Positions 49,201-62,519 of a DNA stretch of 64,000 nucleotides are shown here, piece by piece. The translations under genes were made by a program, and so were the position numbers. The notes below the pieces were generated by a model. The model searched no databases. It saw only the letters and a list, made by a program, of their open reading frames with translations, and had not been told where the DNA came from. Origin of the DNA: Cymodocea nodosa (taxonomy: Eukaryota; Streptophyta; Magnoliopsida; Alismatales; Cymodoceaceae); contig CM072347.1 in assembly GCA_036874045.1 (NCBI GenBank), positions 1,862,501-1,926,500 on the forward strand, read 5' to 3'. Positions within the stretch are counted from its first letter, which is position 1. Each line of letters begins with the position of its first letter.

Positions 49201-52200
49201 GTACCTTACACATTTTAAAAAGAAGATGTCTCATTTGCATCATATTAATTGCATCAAATACATATGATATGGAAAATATTTATATATCATATCCAAATAT
49301 ATTGAAAATTTAAATAATTTTAAATTTTATCTAAGAACAGTGCGATACTTTACATTGCATACAATTTGAAGTTCATACGTAGAAGTAGTGTGGTATTTTA
49401 TGTTGCAAACATTTTCTAAACTTAGAGCATAATAATATTTTTTATTGTGAATAATTTTAAGCTTATATTTAGAAGTAACGTAACATTTTTATATTTTAAA
49501 AATTTGAAACTTCTATCTAAAAATATAAATATATTATTTTAGATAATTGAATACATACATATATACGTACATAAGACAATGCTGCTGTAGGTGCCCACAA
49601 CAGCATCCAGCTCTCTTTTTTTTTAAATGTAAAGTTTTTTTTTTTTTATGTAAAAATTTTGCGCAAACAAGTAAAAATAGGCCTTACATTTTGATTAACA
49701 AAGGCTAAACCACTCATTCTGACGGGAAAAGGCATAAAGCAGTAAAAAATACATACCTGGGGTGACACTAATAGCTGATATTAATGGTCCATAGTAACCT
49801 TGTGTGGGAAGACAACAAGTACCCTTTCCTGCCCAAAAGAAGTGGATTTCAAGAAAATTATTGATGACCCTAGCTTTGTACTGCCTCTTGATTGCTCTGA
49901 AGGGAACTCCACCAGCTTCCTTTTTAATATCGAAGTCTCTAACCGTGAGATTCCCCTAGAGCATTATAGCAAGAAAAGTCTTAATATGCGTAAGAAATTC
50001 ACTCTTACTGGTTTAAAATTTAAATAGTACATGACTAGCAAGTTTAACACAAAAGAAATATAAGGTAAAATTAGAAATAAGTTTAAATAGTATAGACTTA
50101 AAAGAAATAGATAGGGTAAAATTGTGAAATGTAGGGTGAAGTCTAACACAGAATATAAAATTAGAAATAAGATAGATTGTGCAAGATCTTTTATTCATTG
50201 ACAATGCAATTGGGTCCCCAAGCTTTGAGGTGATGGGAATTGATGTGCCTAGGCTTGCATTCATGGTTGAGGGTAATTCTACCAAAGGGAGAGTTGATTC
50301 CCACTATCAACAATGATATACCTACAATGAATGATAAGCTTGGTTGTTCACAACCTCAAAATTACTATTAATTGGTACAACAATTGGTTGGGAAGGATTT
50401 TTAGGTGGTATCTCATTAGACTGAGATTGTGATTCAAAAAATGTGACAGTAGATGCATAATATCTCCTGTTAAGAGAATGAAAATGGTGATACTCCTCTT
50501 GTATGTGAAAAAAAATGTCCATTTATATATAGAGAGAGTGGATGTGTAATGGACCCCTAATGTAATTGGATATCCATTTAGTCATTCATCTGATTGCCTA
50601 TATGATACTCTTACACAAACAAAGTGAATTCAATTAATATATTGTTAATGCCTATTTCATAGAATCCCAGAAGTGTCTTTAATATCTTTCTTGTTATTAT
50701 AGATAGAGAGTTAGATATGATTTAATTGCAATTCAAAGTTTCCAAATAAGCCTTAAATCTGACCCTCCATTTTCTTTTCAATGCTGGAGTTAAAGAAATG
50801 GACCTCACTAATCAATATCAACAATAAGAGACAATCAAAAAGTCCAAATACAAGGGCCATCTATTTAGTTTTATTAATGTGTAATTCAGAGTCCATGTAG
50901 CATCTGACACATTTGTGGTAGAGGAGGAAGCCCTTTTTGCATGGATGAGACCAAATGTGCCCAACAATGAAAGAATCCAATGATGTTGATGTGAGAGTAG
51001 TGACTGAAATGGTAAGCAGATAGTTAGGTGCAAGTATGAGGATTGCCTATTCATAAAAAATCAACAATGAAAGTGGTGGAGCTTAAGAAATTTCTTAGGT
51101 GGTAACTGGGAGATGGGGTCTTGTTCTTATTATTGGTTATAGGTTGTTGGTGGTGTCAAGAGCCCATATAGGCTGACAGTAGTGGTGGAGTACCTTCTAG
51201 GGGTTGGCAGCACCAACTAAAAGAACCTTAGGAGATGACGGCCATGACAAAAAGCTCCCTTGGGCTTGGTGGTTGTCATGGCAGAAGGGAAGAGAAGGAA
51301 GAAACTGTCAAAGAGAAATTCAGGGGTCTCTATTACCATACATTGCATGGATGTCCATATAACCATTCCATTCAATAACTTTTTTTCATACCAATTCTTG
51401 TAGTCACATGCATACCTGAATATAAATGTCAAATATCCGTCTCCCAGAACTCTTCTCTAAGCTATGGTCATCGGTAAAAGCAATTTCTGTAAATTGAAGT
51501 TCCACATTGTATGGTCCATTTTCCATCCCTAGACCATAATATCTCAGTGAAGATGGTGATAACCTTACAGTCTGAAATAGACTTGGATCTGAAGTATTTG
51601 TAGCATAGGACGAACTGCTCTGTTTGTATTCAGGATTTTGAGATTCAATAAATCTTCCAGTGCTACTAACTGCCCACCTTTTAGTGTCTCTTACAAAATA
51701 TGATGCAGTAATTAAGTTGTGATTGTCGGCCTCATAGTTTGTGCCATCAGATGATATAATTGCAACACCACCACAGTTTATGGCAAATGAGTAATCTGCA
51801 AAGTAGTGGTAGTAGATTTAACGTTTATTAATTAAACAAATAATGGTAGAAATTTTCCATGTTCCCATGAATTGGTAATATTCTTGTGCAAACAATGAAA
51901 AAAATACTTACATCTTGGATTATTACGATGGCATGGGAAATTTCGTTGCAAGCACTCCAAACCCTTCGGCATGACACTAAAAATACAAGAATAGGATATG
52001 TTAAGCACATAAATATTGCATAAAAATTTTGTAATTTCATTTACATAAAGGTAGAAGGGGTGTAGGTAAGCACTTGTCGGAATCATCAATGTCAAAATTG
52101 TTGGCAACCAAGTTCCTGTACGGAAAATAACAAAAAAGCCGAAGTAAATAAAAGAATAAGTTTTGCTGAGCACAATCTCAAAAGGAATTATAAAAGAACA

Positions 52201-55200
52201 ACGACAATGACATGTAAATTAGCATTCTCACCTAAAGTTTCATTATTTATTTTACGAAGTAGTTTTCTTATAAATTGTACAATTAAATAATTGACTAGTA
52301 GGATTAGCTTTACAAAAATTCAGGGATCCATTTTATTTATGAAATGAAGTTTCTTACCGTTTGTTGCAGAAGATGGTTAGCAATAGCAAAAAAATAAAAA
52401 AGCAGCAAGTAAACACATTACAATTGAAGATTCTTTTGAGCAACCCAAGGAGGAATACTTCCCGATAGTTCATTGTAGGATAGATCACTGCAAATAGTAG
52501 AGAATATCATGTTTCTCTATCAAACACTAAGTAAAAATATACAAATAAATGGTGAGATGGCATGCCATACATATTTAAAAGCTTTTCAGTCTTCTTTCTT
52601 GGTACATTACCAGATATGCTATTATTTCCAAGAAATCTGTAGTGCGATATGAAATTATTAGCAACACAAAGAAGACCTTTCAATTAGGAAATTAAAAGTT
52701 TAATTCACTCACAGGTATTCAAGTGACTTCATATTAAAAAGATCAGGTGGAAGCGTGCCTGTGAGATTATTGAAGCTCAGATCCCTGAAATGATCAAAAA
52801 CTCAAGATAACGAGAAACTTTGATTTGCAGTTTGATGTAAAGGAAAATAAAATGAAATAAACAACACTCACAGATGTTTCATTTTTTGAAACTTCCCAAT
52901 GTCAGTTGGAATGGCATCAGAAATCTTAGCATTTCTCAAGATTCTGTTAAAATGGCATTCCAGTAATTTGTAAAATCGAATATTGATATTTTACAAAACA
53001 GAATAATAGAGAGCAAATTTTTGATAATCTTACAAGGTGGACAATGACTTCATATTTGCAATAAATGCCAAAGACGAGGTTCCATTTGAGAGGTCACCAA
53101 GACGCCTAAATCAATGCGTCAAATGAAAAAGGGAGGAGCAACTAACTTCAAAATAAACATGGGGAATATTTAATGCTTGTTAGGAATTTACTTGCTTTCC
53201 TTCATGCCACAACATCGACTACAAATAGTTATTCATCATGTGGAAACCTATGCAATTCAAAAGTAAGCATACTCACAGATCGATCAGACCTTGAAGATTA
53301 GCAAGACTTGAAGGAATAGGACCTTGAAAGGAATTGCCTTGAAGCCTCCTACAACAGGTGTGAAGCTAAGTGAGTAGTTAGCCTTTCATGACAATATAAC
53401 AAGTAATGTCGTAGAAATTTCTTCTTACAGGGTTTGAAGATTTGTCAAATTTCCAAGAAACTCAGGAACTTTTCCTCCAAAATTGTTGTCAGATGCAATC
53501 CTGTAGTGAGAACAATGTAGACAATCATTCATATTTTCATGTAAAAGCCTTGAGTAGCCTTGTCTTTATGATTTGGTTAAATGTTAAAAATTTACATGAT
53601 CTTCAACACCTTAAGCTTTGCAAATGTTGATGGAATTTCACCACTAACTCCCATACTGTCTATATAACTGTTGAAAAAGAAAAAAGTTAGATGATGACCC
53701 TGTCTTCCCTTTTGTGGATTTACCACAAAATGTTGACAAGTTCCGTGATAGAAATTTCAAAACACTTGCATTTTCTCTAGGCTTTTCAAGTTCCCAAGCT
53801 CTGGTGGAAGCGAACCACTGAAGTTATTCATCCCCATACCTCTGCAAGTGGAAAATACTCATCAAACCTTAAGTGCCTTTGTCATAGAAAAATGTGCGCA
53901 CACTAGTATCAGAATATATGTTGTGCCTACAATTAAAGGATAATTTATTTATCTCACAGTGAAATAAGTTCTTGAAGATTTCCAAGCTCCTTTGGTATAT
54001 CTTCTGATAATGCATTTTTACCTATGCTCCTTTAGCGTAAAGAAGTAAAATATTAATCCGTAGATACAAAAATGAAACCAGCCATTCATAGTAGTACTAC
54101 AATTATTTATATATAAAACTTACAAGTATTTCATTGTCGAAAAGTTTCCGATGAATGCTGGCAGAGGACCAACCAAGTAATTATCAGCAATTTGTCTGCA
54201 ATTTAGAAAAATTTAACATATATTGGAATGAGCCCAATAAATTTTTGAAAATAATGTTTTTCACTAGAAGCACCTTAAAACCTTTTGTAATTAGTTTTAA
54301 AAAGAAAAAGAGTACTCATAGGTTATATTGATATTTTACAAGGGATAAATGTGAAGGAGCAATTATTAATATTAAAATTATAAGAAGAGAAATTAAAAAA
54401 TTTCCAATAAACATAGGTTTACACTAGGGGTCCTCTTCAAGTCTGTATTTAATTGTGGATGAAATAACTAAAGAAATGTAATAGAAATATCCTAACGTAT
54501 ATTATTTGCTAAGTAAGTTAAGAATTAGTCCTAAATTAAAATAATAGAGAGATATTTTACGGTTCAAAGGATTTAAAATGTGAAGATAATAAATGCGAAA
54601 ATAAATTTTATTTATGTTGTCAAATACCCAGTTAAACGTGATCCGTACCTTATTTTTATTTATACAAGAATAATATAGCCACATCCTAATTTGTATTTAT
54701 CTTATAAATATTTAAGAATTGGAAACGAATAAAAATAGTATAATGCTTGACATTAGTTCGTTTTTAATCATTCTTGAATTATAATTTATTCGATCATTTT
54801 AATTTTTCATACCTGGCATGCATTTATATTAGTGTTCATATTCTAAAAATAAAAACAAATATGGGTATGGCAAGTCATACATCCAATCCATACTTGATTC
54901 CATCTGGAACTAAAACGTATTGACCCAAACTTACTTGAGACTGGCATTCAAGGAAACAAATCGACACACATTAATTCTAGGAGATGTGTCTGAGTTGTCA
55001 TGGATTCGTGGGGCCCACAAATGACATGGCAAGTAGGTTGGCATGTCAAATGATGAACATGCAATGTATGATTAGGCCTATGCTTATATAGTTGTATGGT
55101 TGGTCATCTGGTTGACAATAAAAACGTGAGACTCATGATTGTCCAAGCTAAACCCCAGTTCCCCATGTTTTTGTATCTTGAATTGGGTAATCGATCCAGC

Positions 55201-57005
55201 GAACGCCATTCGATTGATGGATTGTCATGATGCACAACCGTCAATCAGGTAAAGTGTCTTATTTACTAAAATTTTTTGTGATGAACATTATTGGATCAGA
55301 TGCAAAATAAGAGTTTGAATTTTGGTCATTCAAATCAAGATCCAAATTTAACTATAAACTGAAATACACTAAAAAAAAGGATTATGTTATATATCAACAT
55401 AAATAAGATTGGTTGATACATGTTGTGTCGGTATACGAAGCAATTTTGGCGCATATTTTGTTTATTTTGAATGACCCATGAGATATACTTTAGCATTTGT
55501 ATTATGGTGTAAATTAATAGAAATCATATGCTTACGGTGAAACATGCATATAGATGTTAAAAAATGCATATTTTACTTAAATTGTAAGAATTGCATTATT
55601 TGATATCATGCAACCATTTATTGACATGTGCTTTGTGAATGTAACATTTGCATGATTAGATAATTATAGTATGACTAACGAATTCGACTACATGGGTCAA
55701 TTCATAGTATCATACGCATAATTATGATTATGGTAGTCAACTTTTAGACTTAATTGTAGAGCACATATGTGACTTTAAACAACACATACCATTTTTGTAA
55801 GCATATATGGATTACTACACTAAATCATTGAAGAGAAGTAGATTTATCTACACGCATGAATGTTGAATACAACACATACCATTTTTGTGAGCTTGCAGTA
55901 CTTGAAATTTAAAGGAGTATAATCAAAACGACTTACAGGTCATCTAGCTTTGAAAAAGTCTTGAGCTCATCTGGAATAGTCCCCGTGATATTTAATCTGG
56001 TTGCAGTCCTAATTATAAACAATAAGATCCGTGAGGAACAATACAAGATAACAGAAAAGAGAGGTACAAGTACATCTTCACAAACTCTATTGCAAATGGA
56101 AATTCCTCAAAAAATTAAAAACCTGTATGATGGATAATTAGCAAAGTTGTTATAAATAACTCACAGTCTGATGATGTGGCAAGTAGAACCGTTGTTGCTG
56201 CTACAATCACACAAGATTGATGGATTGAATCTCACGTAGTCATACCAAATTTTGTCATCTGCTGTTATGGCGTAGCCCGTGCAAGGATCACCGTTGCCAG
56301 TGTGATTCCAAGGTAGCTTGGACATGGTGGATGAGATGTTCCACTTCCTGAATATGGAGTTCAACGCCTCAACTACACAACAGAAGGAGTTTGTTGTGTT
56401 CAAAACTCTTTTCAACAATAGAGAATATACATATTCAACAGAAGTAGTTTGTTATTGCTCAAAACTCTTTTTAAACTACAACGTAAATACATATATATAT
56501 ATATACGTACACGTACACATACATGTTCATGTACATATGTGTGCGTATTCACACATACATACACATATAAATAGACATGTACATATACAAATACATACAC
56601 ATATATTCCCTGAAAAATCACCTACAAAGCCACACGCGCACACACACACACACACAAACGGGGTGGGAAGAAAGGTAGAGAGAAAATCAGAATAGCTCCT
56701 AATAAGGAGTGAGAGGAGAAGGAGGAAGAAAGAACCTGTGATGAATGAATATTCATACCTTCAGTTGGGTCCGTTCTGGGAGAAGACGATTGGCTGCTCT
56801 GGGCACCTGCATGGTGGAGGAATAGAGTGGCAGCCAAATTGAACATTACGAAGGCTAAGGAGCACAGACGTAGTGGAGAAAAGCTGGCTGCTGCAGCTAC
56901 TGTTGTTCCTGCAGTACTCTTCATCTCCATCATCATCATCGTCATCTTCGAAGAGGAACGACGAGCAAGGAAGAAGGCTAAGGAACGAGGAGTTGAATCC
57001 ATCAC
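46227..57005 (-). CDS. Gene 4: LRR-malectin receptor-like kinase (LRR-VIII-2), complete
   Basis: 24 exons, 3,219 nt, 1,072 aa: 57005-56759, 56372-56165, 56008-55937, 54195-54124, 54029-53958, 53841-53770, 53667-53596, 53500-53429, 53348-53277, 53105-53034, 52943-52872, 52784-52713, 52636-52571, 52487-52422, 52115-52074, 51976-51912, 51795-51416, 49955-49757, 49089-48901, 48778-48660, 47796-47586, 47116-46885, 46789-46639, 46550-46227. Architecture and kinase motifs are as in gene 2 (ATP loop GVGGFG; HRD, DFG, APEY present). The N-terminus differs most: 82 codons in exon 1 with a Met-rich tract. The membrane-helix exon carries an in-frame 21-nt tandem duplication, giving a hydrophobic run of about 31 residues against 24 in gene 2. 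The kinase half and 3' flank are nearly identical to gene 2, the malectin region to gene 3. Confidence 0.9.
50030..51180 (-). mobile_element. Truncated copia remnant in intron 17 of gene 4
   Basis: Matches the remnant in gene 3 at a constant offset of about 17,758 bp, with the same truncation and only scattered substitutions. Pre-RT ([13 protein letters not shown]) and linker ([11 protein letters not shown]) pieces are readable on the minus strand. It was inherited with the segment rather than inserted independently. Confidence 0.7.
56480..56665. repeat. TA/CA-rich microsatellite tract in intron 1 of gene 4
   Basis: About 180 bp of mostly alternating purine-pyrimidine (ATATATAT, ACGTACACGTACACATAC, CACACACACACA). 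Genes 1-3 have a much shorter version in the same intron (about 8,430-8,470 in gene 1). Confidence 0.8.
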
Positions 57006-57960
57006 TGCTACACCTTTAATAGATAGAACAACACTTCAACGAAAGCAAACATAAAAATAAGAAGTATATGGAAATTACAAACATCAACACCGCTTCCAAC
57101 TTTCGAAAGGCAGTCGAGAAGTTACCAGGAAATGGATTTATTAATTTTGTTTGACTTTCATTGTTTTAGTTTTATCGTGAAACTACCGATCGCGATATGT
57201 GTGGTAAAATTCGATCTGCATTAATATTAGCGTTTGATTTCTTTGGAATGGGGACCAATATATATATATTAAGGTCTATTAACTAATTTATTGTGCTTCT
57301 GCAAAACATTTTCTATCTCCCTTATGGGTTTTGCAAGATAAAAAAATTTGATTAAGGTTTTGCAACTGAATGAATTTATTAATTAATTTTACCTTTAGGT
57401 GAGAAATTTATTTCAGTTTCAAATAATAATGTTTTTAGTAAAAATGACGAAGACTAGCTAAATTATTCGAAGGTAGGTTGGACATAATGGATGCGATATT
57501 CCACTTCCTAAATATCAAGATCCTCAACATTCTTTTTAATTAAACAGCATCCATACATGTACGTGTGCCGTACCTTCAGCTGGGTCAGTTCTACTTCTCG
57601 GAGAGAAGACGCTAGACGCGTTTGTTTTAAAAGCTCTTAAATGTAACTTTTTAACATTTTCTATTTTAAAAGCTTCATACAACGCATTACATATGTTTCA
57701 TTTTCAACGTCGTTTTCCTTGAAGCCATTTGCCGTGTGTTTAAAAAGTCCAACTAGAATTGGTACTATTGACGATTGATTTCTTCGATGAGGGACAAGGG
57801 CAACCTTTGCACCCTGTGCAAGAGGAGATGAACGGATTTTTGTTGTGGTTTTGTATGATTTTAAATTAATTTTTTCTCTTATATATTTTGTATGATAAGA
57901 AAAGTTTATTGACTGGTTTTAAACTCGGAGAGAAGTCGACACTGCTACGGCTACTGTTTG
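57006..57960. repeat. Upstream flank of gene 4 (module copy 4, truncated)
   Basis: Matches 21,985-22,925 upstream of gene 2, then stops at about 57,955 just before the conserved open stretch found in the other three copies. Beyond that point the sequence differs. Confidence 0.75.
57455..57620 (-). pseudogene. Fossil exon 1-exon 2 fragment upstream of gene 4
   Basis: Same relic as upstream of genes 2 and 3: TDPAEG exon end followed by a GT donor, with a broken exon 2 start carrying the same deletion and stop. Gene 1 lacks it because of a deletion of about 575 bp in its flank. Confidence 0.65.
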
Positions 57961-59384
57961 ATATATAGACGGAAGAAGAACTAATGTAATTTGGTTAATA
58001 AATAAACAACACTTTAACGAAAACAAACATAAAATATATTGTCTGTTTGGTAGTTCGTTTGGCAACCAAATGGAAATTTATTTTACCTTTAAATTATATT
58101 TTTTATTATATAAAAAGTTATTTTACTTTCAAATAATAATGTCTAACGTGTCTAGAGAAATTTCTAAGACATAAATTTGTTTTAGCTGATTTCAATTCTT
58201 GTCATTTTTAATAAAAATTGTATTTCATTATATATGTTATATTGTTTATTTTGTATCGTGATTAATATTATTATCGTTAGTATTATGAATGTTTTATGTT
58301 TAGTTGATTCATAAAATAGAAAATAGTTTTATAAATTATTGAAATTGATTCGTACAAAATACTAAAAAAAATATCTTAATGATTACTATTCGAAATATCT
58401 GAATGTTAGTGTTGATCAATGATAAATCTCAGATTAATTAACATTAAAAAACTTAATTGATGTTATTTACATTCTATGAAACTGTCCAATGGATGACTAA
58501 ATTTCTTTGTGAATAACAACATTTAACTGGAAGTTACTAAATAGGCTCGTAGAGTTAACTTAAGTCTACGAGGATAGTTCGTTGAATTAACTCTAACTTC
58601 ATGAACTAAGTCTGTTGAGTTAACTGTAAATCAACATAGAGTATCTTAATTGAACACATATAAATTCGAGTATAAAAAATCAAAATAGTATATAATTCTT
58701 ACTCAATCTCTTTAGGATCGACCTGTACTTGCATACAAATACAATATACATTATGTACTTATAGTTAAAAATATAAATTGAACTTAATATCTAATTTATG
58801 TGAAAAGTTGTTTGTTTACCTTAAAAGAATTTATTAATATATACATAAAAACAAATTTAAGGGCATAAAAACACAATAAACATGTTATGATTTAACTTTT
58901 CACAACCATACACATATGTTGAATTAGTCCAATTGGTACAAACATGAAAATATAAAAGAAAATTAAAACATCACCATTGTGAACTAATGAATTGTTTGAA
59001 TTTAGATGTAAATGGATTAAAAATTTTCAATAGAATATAATAAATGCCTAATTTAGGGGCATCCATAAAATTTATGTAGAAACTTGAGAAATGGTGGAAG
59101 TGGAATTGTTTCCATTAATCAACATAAAGTTTCTGTTTATAAAGGTTATGTAAAGAAAATAAATATAACTTAAGCAATGTTCAATTAAATTCACGTACAA
59201 CACACATAATATCATAACATTCTAAGTATTTGGATATGGTCAAAATTAATGCCCATCAAGATACAAAATCTAATTTCTGATGTTGTTGGCAAACTTAGAT
59301 ATTAATATTCTGCACATTCAATTTGATTGACACAACTGAACTTGGAAAACATAACAGTGATGAAAGTGGGGTATTCAAAGGCGT
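57961..59384. other. AT-rich spacer, nothing recognised
   Basis: Apart from a short flank-like piece at about 58,040-58,130, I see no coding sequence, RNA gene or known element. The motif GAGTTAACT recurs a few times near 58,550-58,630. Confidence 0.5.
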
Positions 59385-60043
59385 ATATCGGAAAGAGAGG
59401 CAATTTTCTGATCAGGTAAACTCCCAGATATGCTGTTATTTCCCAAGTACCTGACAAAACAAGACAAAATGATATGAAATGTCTATAAAGCCTAGACTTA
59501 GATGACAAGGTATTAGGTTTCTCATAGGTTTTTCAGTTTCTCCAAGTTGAAAAGTGATGCTGGCAGTTGGCCCCTTATATTATTGAAGCTCATATCACTA
59601 GCATGGTTGAAATTGAAGAAAAAAGAAATTTTAACATAACTTAGGGTGGCAGATGAGGCATTGAATACTGATGGACAAAATTCACTTACAAATATTTCAA
59701 CTTCTTACACTGTCCAATATTTGATGGAAAAGCATCAGAGATCATGCAATCCCTTAAAACCCTTTACAAGCATACATCGTATAGCAACATCATGTCATTG
59801 TAGAAATCTCAAAACTTAGTAAAGGTTATGTTCTATTTCATGATATCTTACAAGGTACTCAAGGATGTCATATTCCTTATGAACATCAAAGATGAGCTCA
59901 CATTTGATATATCACCCAAACGCCTAAATGATTCACGGGAAAGAGTTGTCAATGAAAAAATTAAATTGAGAAAACATTGAAGTAAACAACTCACAAGTCT
60001 TGCATCTGGACGAGATTACTGAAACTTGAGGGAATTTTGTTAT
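59385..60043 (-). pseudogene. Diverged LRR receptor fragment (LRR exons 9-13)
   Basis: Exons in order: partial 60043-59995 (PSSFSNLVQMQDL), 59923-59852 (RLGDISNVSSSLMFIRNM), 59761-59690 (VLRDCMISDAFPSNIG), 59597-59526 (DMSFNNIRGQLPASLFNL), 59450-59385 ([19 protein letters not shown]). These correspond to exons 9-13 of the four genes but are clearly more diverged from them than the four are from each other. Two donors are broken (GT to AT after exon 12, GT to AC after exon 13), and both ends are cut off. It is a remnant of a separate paralogue and is not functional. Confidence 0.85.
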
Positions 60044-60079
60044 GTACGTCACAAAATTCAACTTTTTTTAAGAGAATAT

Positions 60080-60540
60080 TGATGGATATCTGTTGATCAG
60101 TTTTTGGCAGATTTGAAATATCTACGTAGAATTTATTTCTTGTGGATTCTGGTTATGTAGGATAAGGATATATATATATATATATGCATGCTTAATTAAC
60201 CGTTGGTTGTTGATTTCACAATATTCCATTGAAAATTTATTCTACGTAGGTACCATTAGATAATAATTTTTTATTGCACAAATATTTATTTCGCTTTCAA
60301 ATAATAATAATAATAATAATAATATATATATCCATGGATGAAATGGGAGTCAAACTTGCGGGCACAGGTTGGAAACGCCCTCCACGCAATCACGGATGTA
60401 ATTTTATCTTCTTTGGTTTCACATTCATATACATGTGAAAACGCCAACATTAATTTCCAACCCTATGCGCTACGGTATCATTCGATTTATCAATGTTGTT
60501 GGAGTATCAATCTTGAAGTCGGATATCCTTCGATCTAATT
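60080..60540. repeat. Displaced copy of the inter-gene flank
   Basis: Closely matches about 25,610-26,000 (GTTGATCAGTTTTTGGC, TCCATTGAAAATTTA) including an ATA/TAA microsatellite. It abuts the broken LRR fragment, with only a short stretch (60,044-60,079) between them. Confidence 0.7.
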
Positions 60541-61327
60541 GAAGGATAAAAGAAAAATGAAAGATTTCGTTCAAACTGAAGTTAATCTTTTAAGTCTCAC
60601 CGGAAATAAAAAATACAAAATATAAAAAAATTATAAAAAATGAAGATATGAGACCATAAAAAATATATATAAATAAAGATTAAAAAAAGGGACAAGACAT
60701 CTAAGCTAGCTAAATATTTTTGATGGAAAATATGACATCTAAAATAAATCAAAAATAAAAGAAAAAAGAGGAAATTAATTGAATTAATATATTTTAGATA
60801 TGAAATGTAAATATGTAAGATAAAAAAAGAAAAAGATATTAAATACTTTTAGATATGAGTGTAAACTATCTGTAAAAATTTATATTTTGATACAAATAAA
60901 ATATAAGATATCAAAATACATAAAAGATATCAAATACTTCCATATATGATTATAAACTACCTACAAAACTTTATATTTTAACAGAAATGAAATATTATTT
61001 ACGTGGGTTTTTTTGCTCAACATCGCAAATGTTGATTTTGTATCAAATATCATTTGTTATTTAAGAGATCTCTCAAGAGTTGACGACCAACACCACTCAA
61101 TACACCTTTTTTTTTGAGAAGGATGCCTTTGGCGCGTCATACTTGATGTGATGAAATGCACAAAACGGTATGCAATTTAAAAACATCTTCATTAATGACC
61201 ATGAAAGTACAAAATTTGGAGTGCAATTCATATAAGAACAGATTTAGACAAAAGATATAGAGAATCTATCTAAGCTCTTATTCACAACTTATAGGTCAAC
61301 TTCATTGATGCTAGAGCAATTGTTCGA
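60541..61327. other. AT-rich sequence with repeat-like motifs, no gene
   Basis: Positions about 60,640-60,980 contain degenerate units (TTTAGATATGA, AAATATAAGATATC) resembling the array inside intron 3 of gene 3. Nothing coding was recognised. Confidence 0.5.
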
Positions 61328-62500
61328 TAATTTAAGCTCATATCTAAGAACATTTGGTAGTTCAATTAAGTTTAGCGGATATTTTTTACACTTTAAACAA
61401 AGAACTTAGATAGTTTAGGCTCATATACAAGAGCATTTAACGGTTCAATTTAGTTTAGCAGATATTTTCCACACTTTAAATGAAAAACCTAGATAGTTTT
61501 AGCTCATATCTAAGAGTATTTAGCTTTGTATCGTTCTAGCGACTATCTTTTATGCTTAAATGAAAATACTAATAGTTTAGGCTCACATCGAGGAGTACTT
61601 GCTTTTACTCCTTTTTTTTAGATATGTTTGTATTTTATATTTTAAGGTTTAGATTTGTTTGATTTCAGACTTAGAAACTTATCTCTTCTTTAAGTTCTAA
61701 GTTTTAATTAACTTTAAGCTTAAATGATTATACTTTATGTCTAAATCATGGGGTTTGCTTAACTTGAAACTTAGATATTTGCATGTCCTTCAAATCCAAG
61801 TTATAGGGTCAATTTGATTTTAAACTAAGATATTTGCTTCTTTTTATCGAAGCTGTGGCTTGATTTGATTATTTAACTTAGATATCTTCTTATTGTATCT
61901 AAGTTATGATTTGATTTAATTTGTTTTAACTTAGATATATATATCTTTTTATATCTAAATTCTGTTTTGATCTAACTTTTAACTTATATGTTCTCATATA
62001 TATATTTAAGACGTTTGATTTTGTTTTAAATACTTTTATCTAGTATCTGGAATAAATTTTTTTTTAAGATATTTTTGTATCCTTATATCTACAATATTTG
62101 ATTTTTATTTTAGATACTTTTCATTTGTGCATCTAAAATTAATTTCATTTTTTCGATACTTAGATTTTTTTTCCTTTTCATATCTATGATATTTGTTTTC
62201 ATTTTAGGTACTTTTTTTCTCTTATTTTGTATCTAAAACACTTTGATTGATTTTTTTTTAACACTTAGATATCTTTACCCTTTTATATCTAAGATATTTT
62301 ATTTCGTATCTAAAATATTTTAATTTTAACTTTTTTTAAAACATTTAGATATTTTTACATCTTCATATCTTAGATATTTGATTTTATTTTAGATGCTCCC
62401 TTTTTTTATCTAAAACATTTTAATTTTTAAATACCTAGACATTTTTTACATTTTTAAATCTATGGTATTTGATGTTATTTTAGATTCCTTCTAGATGATT
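61328..62500. repeat. Degenerate tandem array, about 80-bp period
   Basis: The clearest units begin near 61,328, 61,411, 61,494 and 61,573 (TAGTTTAGGCTCATATCTAAGAG and variants), spaced 79-83 bp. The rest (61,620-62,500) is a more degenerate series built on ACTTAGATAT, ATCTAAGATATTTGATTTTA and GTATCTAAAACATTTTAATT. It is related in inverted orientation to 38,300-38,800. Confidence 0.7.
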
Positions 62501-62519
62501 TGATTTTATATTCATTTAT

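Noticed and set aside
56318-56695. 125-codon His/Thr-rich plus-strand open stretch
   Set aside because: It is the translation of a CA/TA microsatellite in intron 1 of gene 4, plus antisense of exon 2.
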